A stretch of 64,000 nucleotides of DNA from Zea mays (taxonomy: Eukaryota; Streptophyta; Magnoliopsida; Poales; Poaceae). Location of the stretch: assembly GCF_902167145.1 (NCBI RefSeq), contig NC_050097.1, positions 169,104,923-169,168,922 of the forward strand. The letters run 5' to 3'. The translations under genes and the position numbers were made by a program. Below are positions 54,910 to 64,000 of this stretch, one piece after another (within the stretch, counting starts at the first letter, position 1; each line of letters opens with the position of its first letter). Below the pieces are notes generated by a model. It ran no database searches. It was not told where the DNA came from and was given only the letters and a program-made list of their open reading frames with translations.

Positions 54910-57900
54910 GATGTTTTCAAGTTGTTCATATACCTCGCACCTACGCAAAGTTTAGTTGTCAAGGAAGGGTCGGCCTAGCCTCGGCAAAACCCGACCCTCC
55001 CTCGGGGGCTAAAAGGGGGGAGACCCCCTCTGCGTCGAATTTTTCCTCGAAAAAGGATCTCTTTTTAGCAGGATTTCTTTCGTGCTTCTTGACTACTTCG
55101 GAAAGCGGATCCTGGAAACGACGAGGTACACGTAAGCAGCCAAGGCTGACCGAGCCGAGGGACTCCTACGCCTCCGGGATACGGATGCCTCACTCGTCCC
55201 CTTCTGCGATAAGTAACTTGCGCTCGGATAAAGCGACTCCGTGGACCGAACGAGTCATCACGTTCGGAAGCTCTCCTGCCGAAGCAGTCCTTCAAGCTTT
55301 CTCGACTAAGTCGGGGACAGGGCCTCATGGACGGGTGAAAGTACGCGTAAGCGGCAAGGCCGACCGAGCCGAGGGATTCCCACGCCTCTGGGATACGGAT
55401 ACCTCACTCGTCCCTTCCGCGAAAAGCAGCTCTTGCTCACACAAACATCCCTGTTACCGACGAAGTCCAGATGCTCGAAACAGGAGGAAAAAAGGCGCAG
55501 CTTCGCAAGTGCAGCGAGGGTGTTTTCTTCTGGCCTCGGCGGCCGCAGGAAGCACACGCTACAAGATGATCGGATCCTGCAGGCTCGGGTCTTCACGCCG
55601 AAGGGAGCTGTAGCACCCTCGGCATCGACGACGTCTTCAGCAAAGCCCGACCCAGCCTCGGGCGGCGCCGCGGTCCAGGGGCTCCTCCGGGAATCCGGCC
55701 CGAGCAGGCGGCTCAACCGGTTACCCCTGGGGCCTCGGTCAACCGGCTCCCAAGGGCGCCAGCCCGATCCGAGGCCTCGACTGATCGACTTTGGCGTCGG
55801 CCCCGCTGACGGACAACACGGCTAGGCTCCGGCCAACCAGGTTCCCATTCTCGAGCCAACTCCGCCTCTGTTCATACTGATATCGCTACCCCCGGCCTCG
55901 ATCCACCGAAGGGCGACCGAGGGGTCTCTTCAACTAAGCTAGAGGAGCCTCACATAACAAGGCCGAACGGGCCGAGGGATTCCTACGCCTCCGGGATACG
56001 GATACCTCACCCGTCACCTTGACACGGGGCAACTCATGCTTGGTAAAGCGGATCAGATAATCAAACGGGCGAGACCTAGTGCTCGAAAATGAGGAAAAAA
56101 CACGGCTCAGTGCCGAAGTTACATACACGTTCAGGCCTCGACAGCCACAATGAACGAGGACCACTGGCATACGAGATGCCACTACCAACGGAACTCCGGT
56201 TCCCCCCTCCGCGGGTACGAACGACCCCACTCCATGGGGAAGGCCTGCGGAACCACAGAAGGCCGATGGCCGGCTCACCGCCGCCCGTCCTGACTACGGC
56301 AACAGTGGGTCGGCGCTGCTGCGATCTTGCCCTCGCCCTCGCCGACGCTCGAGGGGCGAGGACAAGCACACCGGCGCGGTAGCCCGAGGCGCCGGTGATG
56401 GCAGTGATCCCGTCGATGACGAGGACTTCTCAAGCCGCCTCCGCATCAGCGCCGATGGCAGGGGACACCAGCCCCCCGGCAGATCCCCACTCAAATCCTC
56501 CCAGATGAGTGGGGCGCCGGCCTCTGTGCAAGGGCGCCGTCCCAGTGCGAAAGCAGGACCACCCCAGAACACGAACGCCGCCCTAATGGCGCGCGGAACC
56601 CTGGGTGGTCCTCCCGTGCACACGATGCGGCGGCCGCCCTCCGGCAGGAGGGGCCGCCGGAAGCCCGGCCGACGACTCCGACACGCTGGAGGTGACGACG
56701 CTCGCCGTCGTTCAGCCCCACGTTATCGAAGTCCGCGCCGTCCGCAGGGCCAGCGAACGCCTCTACCCCCAAGCACCACGGGAAAGGGTGACCCGCGGAC
56801 CCACGCGGAAGGTAGAGCGCCGGCTCAGCGTGGCTCCCGCCCCAGCGGGGATGATGAACATCCTTGAAGCTGAGGGTGGGACCAAGATCGCAGCCTGGCT
56901 TGCTCTTCCCCACCCAGAAACCGACAGTCACCATCCTGGGTGATCGTCGGCATGGGGGCACGGTCGGGCCGGCTGATGAAAATCCTTGAAGCCGAACGAT
57001 GGCTGAGAGGTACCAGCTCCCATGGAGTTGCGTTCCTCCAACGAGGAGGAGGAAAGGCGGCGGATACCCCCCATCCGGGGGCTTGGAAGACGGGAAGACC
57101 CGACGCTTAAGGGAGGAAGAAGACATGGTTGCCTTACGAAGGGAGCCTCCCTCCTTTTAAAGGCAACTCCCCCTACGTGCGCCCCCAAGCGCCGCGGGCC
57201 GAGTCTTCTCCAACACGCTCCAAGGCCCTCCCCTGCGACTCGGGGGCTGGGTCCCGCATGTCATGCAAGCCGACTCAGGGCAGAAGAAGCCAAACCGCCG
57301 CGCATGGTGCGCACGACCGTCCAGCGGTTACAGGCGACCCCCCATTTTCGCCCAGACCAACGGGCGGAAGGGGCGGGCAGCCATGCAGGCGGCATGCAAC
57401 CGCGCCAGATGGACGCGCTTCTCCGACTTCTGACACGCCAGCCTGGAACCCAGGCCCACGCGTCGAGCAACCGGCGCGCCAGTTGCTGCATGCAAGCAAC
57501 CGCACCGCCACTTGTGCCACCATCGCGCCCCTTCGGTTGCGAAGCCTATGCCACGACTCGAGGCGACCCAACAGCGCCAGACTGGCGCGTCGGTCAAAGC
57601 GACCGAAAGTGGGCCGGCAGTAATAGCGGTGGCAGGCGGGCGGGCACAGCAGTCACGTCGTCAGCCAGGCTCACGTCCCATCCTGAGACAGCAAGGGAGC
57701 CTCCTCTCACGGTGTGAAGACGGTGCACCCGTGACCCATTCCTCGAACGGATCGCACGCGCGCAACGGCCGCCCCGCCAACCACTCACCCCGTCGCATTA
57801 ACTCCGCGGCGAGACACGCGGCGCTTCTGGCAGGAGGAGCGCGCGACGCTTCACCTTCGCCGTAATAACCGCGTCAGAAAAGGTACGCCACGTAGTCCGA

Positions 57901-58009
57901 TTTCGTATCCTTTTCCATTTTCCTCTTTCTCTATCTCTTGCAACAGGGACCGGGAAAGGGGGATACCCCGAAAGGGATCCTTCTCCGCGAAGGAACCGGG
58001 CTCCGAGCC

Positions 58010-58220
58010 CCCCATTACTGATCAGGGGTTCGAAGGCTGGCCCCCCGAGGGTTCAACAGTCGCCTCAGATCGCGTGGGCCCGACACCCACTACTGGTCAG
58101 GGGTTCGAAGGCCAGCCCCCCGAAGGGCTTCATGGCCGCCTCAGGCTACTCGGGCTCCGCGCCCATTACTGATCAGGGGTTCGAAGGCTGGCCCCCGAAG
58201 GGTTCACAGTCGCCTCAGAC
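58010..58220 (+). repeat. Imperfect 73-bp triplicate in the E9 3' region
   Basis: Three copies built on CATTACTGATCAGGGGTTCG, a GGCTGGCCCCC block and GTCGCCTCAG, starting near 58012, 58088 and 58160. Confidence 0.8.
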
Positions 58221-58923
58221 ACCGAGCGAGGGATGACCAGGGGTACGTTCGATACATAACCGAGGCTCGGGCTGCGCTCCCGAGGTACCCTAGGACATTT
58301 CCGAGACCAGTGGGAACGATCTTGTAACGGAATCCCATCGGAGGGAGGCATCGAGCCCTCGGACCCCGTCGCCAGGGGACCGGGTCCGGCAAATCACCCG
58401 CAGGTACTTTTGGGCGTGCCTCTGGGCCCCTAGCCGACCCCCAACGAACGGGGCACGGACGTCCACTCGGATTACCCGCTTGCAGCTCACCGGAGACACC
58501 ATGTTCGGTGCCCATCGAGGGTAACATGGCGCACTCCCCCCCTCCTCCTTGCGGAAAGGCGACGAAGGGGCGTATGTAAAAAGCCGAGTCTGTCCCTGAT
58601 CGTCCTCTCGCCCTGTGCAGAGGCTCGGGGGCTGCTCTCGCAAAAACCGGCTCCGGCCAAATCGTTGACAGCGTCAACATACCAGCCCGAGAGCTTGGGC
58701 CCCGACCGTGCACCCGGGCTACGGCCAGTTCGCATGAGGGAACGACCAGACCAGCCAAAGTATTAAGACCTCGAAGGAGTGTAACCACTCCTCCGAGGCC
58801 TCGGGGGCTACACCCGGCGGGTGCGCTCGCGCGCACCCACCGGAACGAAATGCAACCGAGAAAGGCTGGTCCCCTTGCAAAAAAGTGCGACAAAAGCCTC
58901 CAAGCGAGTGCTAACACTCCCTT

Positions 58924-58940
58924 CGAGGCTCGGGGGCTAC
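58924..58940 (+). promoter_or_regulatory. E9 polypurine tract
   Basis: CGAGGCTCGGGGGCTAC immediately before the 3' LTR. Confidence 0.75.
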
Positions 58941-60564
58941 TGTCGGGGACCATAATTAGGGGTACCCTCAAGACGCCTAATTCTCAGCTGGTAACCCCCA
59001 TCAGCATAAAGCTGCAAAGGCCTGATGGGCATGATTAATTCAGGGATCAGTCCACACGAGTGACTCGATCACGCTTCACCCGAGCCTAGCCTCGGCCGAA
59101 GGCAGCCGACCTCGAGAGACTTCCGTCTCGCCCGAGGCCCCCTTTTTATGGCGGACACATCACCGGCTCGCCCAAGGCCTTGGCTTCGCTCAGAAGCAAC
59201 CTTGACTAAATCACCACACCGACTGACCAAATTGCAGGGGCATTTAACGCACAGGAGGCCTGACACCTCTATCCTGACACGCGCCTCCGGCAGAGCCGAG
59301 GTGACCGCCGTCACTCCACCGCTCCACTGGCCAGTCTGACAGAAGGACAGCGCTGCCTGCGCCACTCCGACTGCAGTGCCACTCGACAGAGTAAGTCTGA
59401 CAGGCAGTCAGGCCTCGACAAAGGCGCCACGGCGAACTCCGCTCCGCCCGACCCCAGGGCTCGGACTCGGGCTAAGACCCGGAAGACGGCGAACTCCGCT
59501 CCGCCCGACCCCAGGGCTCGGACTCGGGCTAAGACCCGGAAGACGGCGAACTCCGCTCCGCCCGACCCCAGGGCTCGGACTCGGGCTAAGACCCGGAAGA
59601 CGGCGAACTCCGCTCCGCCCGACCCCAGGGCTCGGACTCGGGCTAAGACCCGGAAGACGGCGAACTCCGCTCCGCCCGACCCCAGGGCTCGGACTCGGGC
59701 TAAGACCCGGAAGACGACGAAACTCCGCCTCGCCCGACCCCAGGGCTCGGACTCCGCCCTGGCCTCGGCCGAACGACTTCCGCCTCGACCGACCCCTTGG
59801 CTCGGGCTCGGCCACGACAACAGAAGGCAGACTCAACCTCGGCTTCGGAGGAAACCCCACGTCGCCCTGCCTAGGGCACAGACCGCCACGTCAACAGGAG
59901 GCGCCATCATCATCCCACCCCGAATCGACTCGGGTCACGGAGAACAAGACCGGCGTCTCATCCGGCCAGCTCCGCCAGAGGGGCAATGATGGCGCTCCAC
60001 AAGCTCTATGACGACGGCGGCCCCTAGCTCTCTTACGGAAGCAGGACAACGTCAGCAGGGACTCGACCGCTCCAACAGCTGTCCCTCCATCAGGCTCCGC
60101 CGCACCTCCAACAGCCACGACATCACGCCAGCAGGGTGCCCAGATCTCTCCGGCTGCCACATTGGCATGTACCTAGGGCGCTAGCTCTCCCTCCGCTAGA
60201 CACGTAGCACTCTGCTACATCCCCATTGTACACCTGGATCCTCTCCTTACGACTATAAAAGGAAGGACCAGGGCCTTCTCAGAGGAGGTTGGCCGCGCGG
60301 GACCGAGGACGGGACAGGCGCTCTCTTGGGGCCGCTCGCTTCCCTCACCCGCGTGGACGCTTGTAACCCCCCTACTGCAAGCGCACCTGACCTGGGCGCG
60401 GGACGAACACGAAGGCCGCGGGACTTCCACCTCTCTCACGCTCGGCTCCGGCCGCCTCGCCTCTCCCCCCTTCGCGGTCGCCCACGCGCTCGACCCATCT
60501 GGGCTGGGGCACGCAGCACACTCACTCGTCGGCTTAGGGACCCCCCTGTCTCGAAACGCCGACA
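58941..60564 (+). repeat. E9 3' LTR
   Basis: 1624 bp, otherwise collinear with the 5' LTR. Five copies of the 57-bp unit instead of six. TATA box at 60254-60260. Ends CGCCGACA followed by ACTAT. Confidence 0.95.
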
Positions 60565-61767
60565 ACTATCTTCAAAGCCAGGAGGTTGCTCAACATAGAC
60601 CTCCTCCTTGATTGGTCCATTGAGGAAGGCACTTTTTACGTCCATTTGATAAAGCTTAAAGCCATGGTAAGTAGCATAGGCAAGTAAAATGCGAATTGAC
60701 TCAAGCCTAGCTACGGGTGCATAGGTTTCACCAAAATCCAAACCTTCGACTTGTGAGTATCCCTTGGGCACAAGTCGGGCTTTGTTCCTTGTCACCACAC
60801 CATGCTCATCTTGCTTGTTGCGGAAGACCCACTTGGTTTCTACAACATTTTGGTAAGGACGTGGAACTAAATGCCATACCTCGTTCCTCGTGAAGTTGTT
60901 GAGCTCCTCTTGCATCACCATCACCCAATCCAAATCCCTTAATGCATCTTCTACCCTATATGGCTCAATAGAAGACACAAAGGAGTAATGTTCACAGAAA
61001 TGAGCAACACGAGATCGAGTAGTTACCCCCTTTTGAATATCGCCGAGGATGGTGTTCACGGGGTGATCTCGTTGGATTGCTTGGTGGACTCTTGGGTGTG
61101 ATGGTCTTGAATCTTGTTCATCTTCCTTATCTTGATCATGGGCATCTCCCCCTTGATCATTGCTCTCCTCTTGAGGTGGCTCATCTTCTTGATCTTCTCC
61201 TTCATCATCTTGAGCCTCATCCTCATCTTGAGTTGGTGGAGATGCTTGCATGGAGGAAGATGGTTGATCTTGTGCATGTGGAGGCTCTTCGGATTCCTTA
61301 GGACATACATCCCCAATGGACATGTTCCTTAGCACGTCGCACGGAGCCTCTTCATCATCTAGCTCATCAAGATCAACTTGCTCTACTTGAGAGCCGTTAG
61401 TCTCATCAAACACAATGTCACAAGAAACTTCAACTAGTCCAGTGGACTTGTTAAAGACTTTATATGCCCTTATGTTTAAATCATATCCTAGTAAAAAGCC
61501 TTCTACAGCCTTAGGAGCAAATTTTGATTTTCTACCTATTTTAACAAGAATAAAGCATTTGCTACCAAAGACTCTAAAATATGAAACATTGGGCTTTTTA
61601 CCGGTGAGGAGTTCATATGATGTCTTCTTGAGGATTCGGTGTAGATATAACCGGTTGATGGCGTAGCACGCGGTGTTGACCGCCTCGACCCAAAACCGAT
61701 CCGAAGTCTTGTACTCATCAAGCATGGTCCTTGCCATGTCCAATAGAGTTCTATTCTTCCTCTCCAA
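60565..61767 (-). CDS. E7 pol: end of integrase and first half of reverse transcriptase
   Basis: On the minus strand from ATG 61767 (an internal Met; the polyprotein starts further up). [18 protein letters not shown] and [13 protein letters not shown] close the integrase. An acidic Asp/Glu/Gln-rich linker (61050-61320) leads to the reverse transcriptase: [52 protein letters not shown]. The frame is open across the 3' LTR junction at 60564 and runs on into E9 LTR sequence to 60436; that tail is accidental. The second half is at 45494-46629. Confidence 0.9.
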
Positions 61768-62680
61768 GACACCATTTTGTTGTGGCGTGTAGGGAGAAGA
61801 GAACTCATGCTTGATGCCCTCCTCCTCAAGAAAGCCTTCGATTTATGAGTTCTTGAACTCTGTCCCGTTGTCGCTTCTAATCTTGTTGATCCTTAATCCG
61901 AACTCATTTTGAGCCCGTCTCAAGAATCCCTTTAATGTCTCTTGGGTTTGTGATTTTTCCTGCAAAAAGAACACCCAAGTGAAGCGAGAATAATCATCCA
62001 CAATGACTAGTAGTACTTACTCCCGCCGATGCTTATGTATGTTATCGGGCCGAATAAATCCATGTGGAGTAGCTCCAGTGGCCTGTCAGTCGTCATGATG
62101 TTCTTGTGTGGATGATGAACACCAACTTGCTTCCCTGCTTGACATGCGCTACAAACCTTGTCTTTCTCAAAATGAACATTGGTTAGTCCCAAAATGTGTT
62201 CTCCCTTTAGAAGCTTATGAAGATTCTTCATCCCAACATGGGCTAGTCGGTGGTGCTAGAGCCAACCCATGTTAGTCTTAGCAATTAAGCAAGTGTCGAG
62301 TTCAGCTCTATCAAAATCTACTAAGTATACCTGACCCTCTAACACTCTCTTAAATGCTACTGAATCATCACTCCTTCTAAAGACAGTAACACCTATATCT
62401 ATGAAAAGACAATTGTAACCCATTTTACATAATTGTGAAACTGAAAGCAAGTTATAATCTAAAGAATCTACAAGAAAAACATTGGAAATAGAATGGTCAG
62501 GTGATATAGCAATTTTACCCAAACCTTTGACCAAACCTTGATTTCCATCCCCGAATGTGATAGCTCTTTGGGGATCATGGTTTTTCTCGTAGGAGGAGAA
62601 CATCCTTTTCTCCCCTATCATGTAGTTTGTGCACCCGCTATCGATGATCCAACTTGAGCTCCTGGATGCATAAACCTACA
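61768..62680 (-). pseudogene. E7 pol: protease and integrase core, broken
   Basis: The protease box near 62650 reads SSWIIDSGCTNYM, keeping the catalytic DSG. The frame is open through SISNVFLVDSLDYNLLSVSQ to a TAG at 62256 (the NMGWL position). Pre-integrase and integrase parts resume at 62231 (MKNLHKLLKGEHILG, CSACQAGKQVG, HMDLFGPITYIS) and lose the frame near 62007. The stretch 61768-62006 holds the rest of the core in shifted frames with a stop near 61844. Non-functional. Confidence 0.85.
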
Positions 62681-62688
62681 AAACAAAT

Positions 62689-64000
62689 TTAGGCCTTGTT
62701 CTTAGGTACCCAAACGGTCTTGGGTCCTTTCACATTAGAAACAAGCACCTTGGGTACCCAAACACAAGTCTTTGACCCCTTGTGTTTGCCCCCAACATAT
62801 TTGGTAACTACTTTGCCTGATTTGTTAGTTAGCACATAGGAAGCATCAAAAGTCTTGAAAGAAATGTTATGATCATTTGATGCAATAGGAGTTTTCTTCT
62901 TAGGCAATTTAGCACGGGTTGATTGCCTAGAACTAGATGCCTCACTCTTATACATAAAAGCATGATTAGAGCCAGAGTGAGACTTTCTAGAGTGAATTCT
63001 CCTAATTTTGTGCTCGGGATAACCGGCAGGGTATAAAATGTAACCCTCGTTATCCTGAGGCATGGGAGCTTTGCCCTTAACAAAGTTAGACAATCTTTTA
63101 GGAGGGTCATTAAGCTTGACATTGTCTCCCTTTCGGAAGCCAATGCCATCCTTAATGCCAGGGCGTCTCCCACTATAAAGCATACTACGAGCAAATTTAA
63201 AATTTTCATTTTCTAACTCATGCTCGGCAATTTTAGCATCTAATTTTGCTATATGATCATTTTGTTGTTTAATCATAGCAATGTGATCATGAATAGCATC
63301 AATGTTAACATCTCTACATCTAGTGCAAATGGTAACATGCTCAACGGTAGATGTAGAGGGTTTGCAAGAATTTAGTTCAACAATCTTAGCATGTAATATG
63401 GCATTTTCATCTCTAAGATTGGAAATGGAACCATTGCAAACATTTAAGTCTTTAGCCTTAGCAATTAATTTTTCATACTCAATTTTAAGGCTAGAGAGTG
63501 ATGCATTCAATTTGTCAATCTTAGTAAGCAAATTAGCATTGTCATTTCTAAGGTTGACAAGAGAATCATCACTAACATCTAATTTCTCAACCTTAGCAAT
63601 TAGTTTGGCATTTTCATTTCTAAGGTTGGAGATAACATCATGGCAAGTGCTTAGCTCACTAGACAGTTTTTCACATTTTTCTACTTCCTGAGCATAAGCA
63701 TTTTTAACTTTAACATGCTTCTTATTTTCTTTAATTAGGAAGTCCTCTTGGATATCCAAGAGTTCATCCTTTTCATGAATAGCACTAATCAATTCATTTA
63801 GTTTTTCTTTTTGTTGCATGTTTAAGTTGGCAAAAAGGGTGAGCAAATCATCCTCGTCATCACTAGAGCTAGCCTCATCACTAGATGTTGCATATTTAGT
63901 GGAAGCTCTAGATTTTACCTTCTTCTTTTTGTCGTCATTTGTCATGAGGCACTTGTGGCCGACGTTTGGGAAGAGAAGGCCCTTGGTGACGGTGATGTTT
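62689..64000 (-). CDS. E7 gag, C-terminal coiled-coil part (partial at right edge)
   Basis: The frame is open from the right edge to the TAA at 62689-62691. It begins past the zinc knuckle (which would lie beyond 64000), with KCLMTNDDKKKKVKS and an Asp/Ser-rich patch. A long Leu/Asn-rich coiled coil follows, with repeats of VEKLDVSDDSLVNLRNDNA and CNGSISNLRDENA type (about residues 60-220). A basic region with GKAPMPQDNEGYILYPAG comes next, and the tail has WVPKVLVSNVKGPKTVWVPK. This extended post-knuckle coiled coil is a Sirevirus gag trait. A stop separates it from protease, as expected where gag and pol are expressed at different levels. Confidence 0.88.
   Translation of the reverse strand, partial: NITVTKGLLFPNVGHKCLMTNDDKKKKVKSRASTKYATSSDEASSSDDEDDLLTLFANLNMQQKEKLNELISAIHEKDELLDIQEDFLIKENKKHVKVKNAYAQEVEKCEKLSSELSTCHDVISNLRNENAKLIAKVEKLDVSDDSLVNLRNDNANLLTKIDKLNASLSSLKIEYEKLIAKAKDLNVCNGSISNLRDENAILHAKIVELNSCKPSTSTVEHVTICTRCRDVNIDAIHDHIAMIKQQNDHIAKLDAKIAEHELENENFKFARSMLYSGRRPGIKDGIGFRKGDNVKLNDPPKRLSNFVKGKAPMPQDNEGYILYPAGYPEHKIRRIHSRKSHSGSNHAFMYKSEASSSRQSTRAKLPKKKTPIASNDHNISFKTFDASYVLTNKSGKVVTKYVGGKHKGSKTCVWVPKVLVSNVKGPKTVWVPKNKA

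Larger units (their letters stand above)
54910..58940 (+). other. E9 3' non-coding region
   Basis: 4 kb without a convincing gene. It holds a roughly 60-100 bp unit with GAGCCGAGGGAYTCC at about 55142, 55355 and 55960, an imperfect 73-bp triplicate at 58010-58220 (TTACTGATCAGGGGTTCGAA core), and repeated CTCGGGGGCT tracts at about 55001, 57238, 58625 and 58797. A 211-codon minus-strand frame (56491-57126) and a 255-codon one (58204-58971) are open but of GC-driven composition. Other Tat elements carry an extra gene here; I cannot confirm one. Confidence 0.65.
46630..60564 (+). mobile_element. E9: nearly intact Tat-lineage gypsy retrotransposon
   Basis: 13935 bp flanked by ACTAT at 46625-46629 and 60565-60569, inserted in the E7 reverse transcriptase. 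LTRs are 1681 and 1624 bp; the difference is exactly one copy of a 57-bp repeat. It has a primer site, gag, protease, reverse transcriptase, RNase H, integrase and a 4 kb 3' non-coding region. Damage is limited to two frame breaks in gag and two in-frame stops in pol. About nine substitutions between LTRs by hand count imply a recent insertion. Huck/flip/Gyma-like; family not certain. Confidence 0.93.
33267..64000 (-). mobile_element. E7: Opie/Ji-type Sirevirus, split by E8 and E9, open at right edge
   Basis: Minus-strand element with its 3' LTR end at 33267. Its parts are 33267-34255, 44427-46629 and 60565-64000; removing E8 and E9 with one target copy each restores continuity. Order on the minus strand: gag C-terminus, protease, integrase, reverse transcriptase, RNase H, spacer with polypurine tracts, 3' LTR. 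The base string ATAAG (33262-33266) is the presumed target duplication; its partner is outside the window. Confidence 0.9.

Noticed and set aside
56491..57126. Minus-strand 211-codon frame in the E9 3' region as the Tat antisense gene
   Set aside because: No motif shared with the antisense genes of E4/E5 and no visible introns; kept only as an open question in the region entry.

Overview
The window looks like genomic DNA of maize (Zea mays) or a very close relative. About 60 of 64 kb is nested LTR retrotransposons of kinds that dominate maize intergenic DNA: Ty1/copia Sireviruses of the Opie/Ji and Giepum-like groups, Ty3/gypsy Tat-lineage elements of the Cinful-Zeon group, a second Tat element, and a gypsy-type family with 3.5 kb LTRs. 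Family names come from remembered structure and motifs, not from a database search. Only one ordinary host gene is visible, an intronless C2-domain gene at 10575-11570 in a low-copy island (about 8.45-12.83 kb) that also holds three small DNA-transposon relics.

Layout. 1-3553: 3' half of a plus-strand Sirevirus (E1), inserted into E2. 3554-4835: minus-strand LTR fragment of the long-LTR family (E2). 4836-8446: 3' end of a Giepum-like Sirevirus (E3). 8447-12829: gene island. 12894-20240: complete non-autonomous Zeon-like element (E4, TSD AAGGA), inserted in the LTR of a minus-strand Cinful-like element (E5; about 12830-12893 and 20246-26640). 26641-27140: unassigned. 27141-27380: minus-strand LTR stub. 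27381-32620: plus-strand Sirevirus (E6) with decayed gag-pol, truncated in the reverse transcriptase. 32700-33225: minus-strand Gly/Asp-rich coding relic. 33267 to the right edge: minus-strand Sirevirus (E7), split by two complete insertions: the long-LTR element E8 (34256-44421, TSD GTCAT) in its 3' LTR, and the Tat element E9 (46630-60564, TSD ACTAT) in its reverse transcriptase.

The TSDs fix the order of events: E7 predates E8 and E9, E5 predates E4, E2 predates E1. E9 is the youngest datable element: by hand count its LTRs differ by about nine substitutions plus one copy of a 57-bp tandem repeat. E4's LTRs differ by a few percent.

Main points of interest: (1) a 77-bp 5S-rRNA-like internal-promoter module, antisense in every copy of the long LTR (E2 and both E8 LTRs); (2) an antisense, intron-containing gene in the Zeon/Cinful elements, with matching introns in two independent copies; (3) E8 has no pol but carries a reading frame that looks like a divergent dsRNA-binding domain plus coiled coil, and a 43-residue transmembrane-type micro-ORF. 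No tRNA, CRISPR or bacterial-type feature was found.
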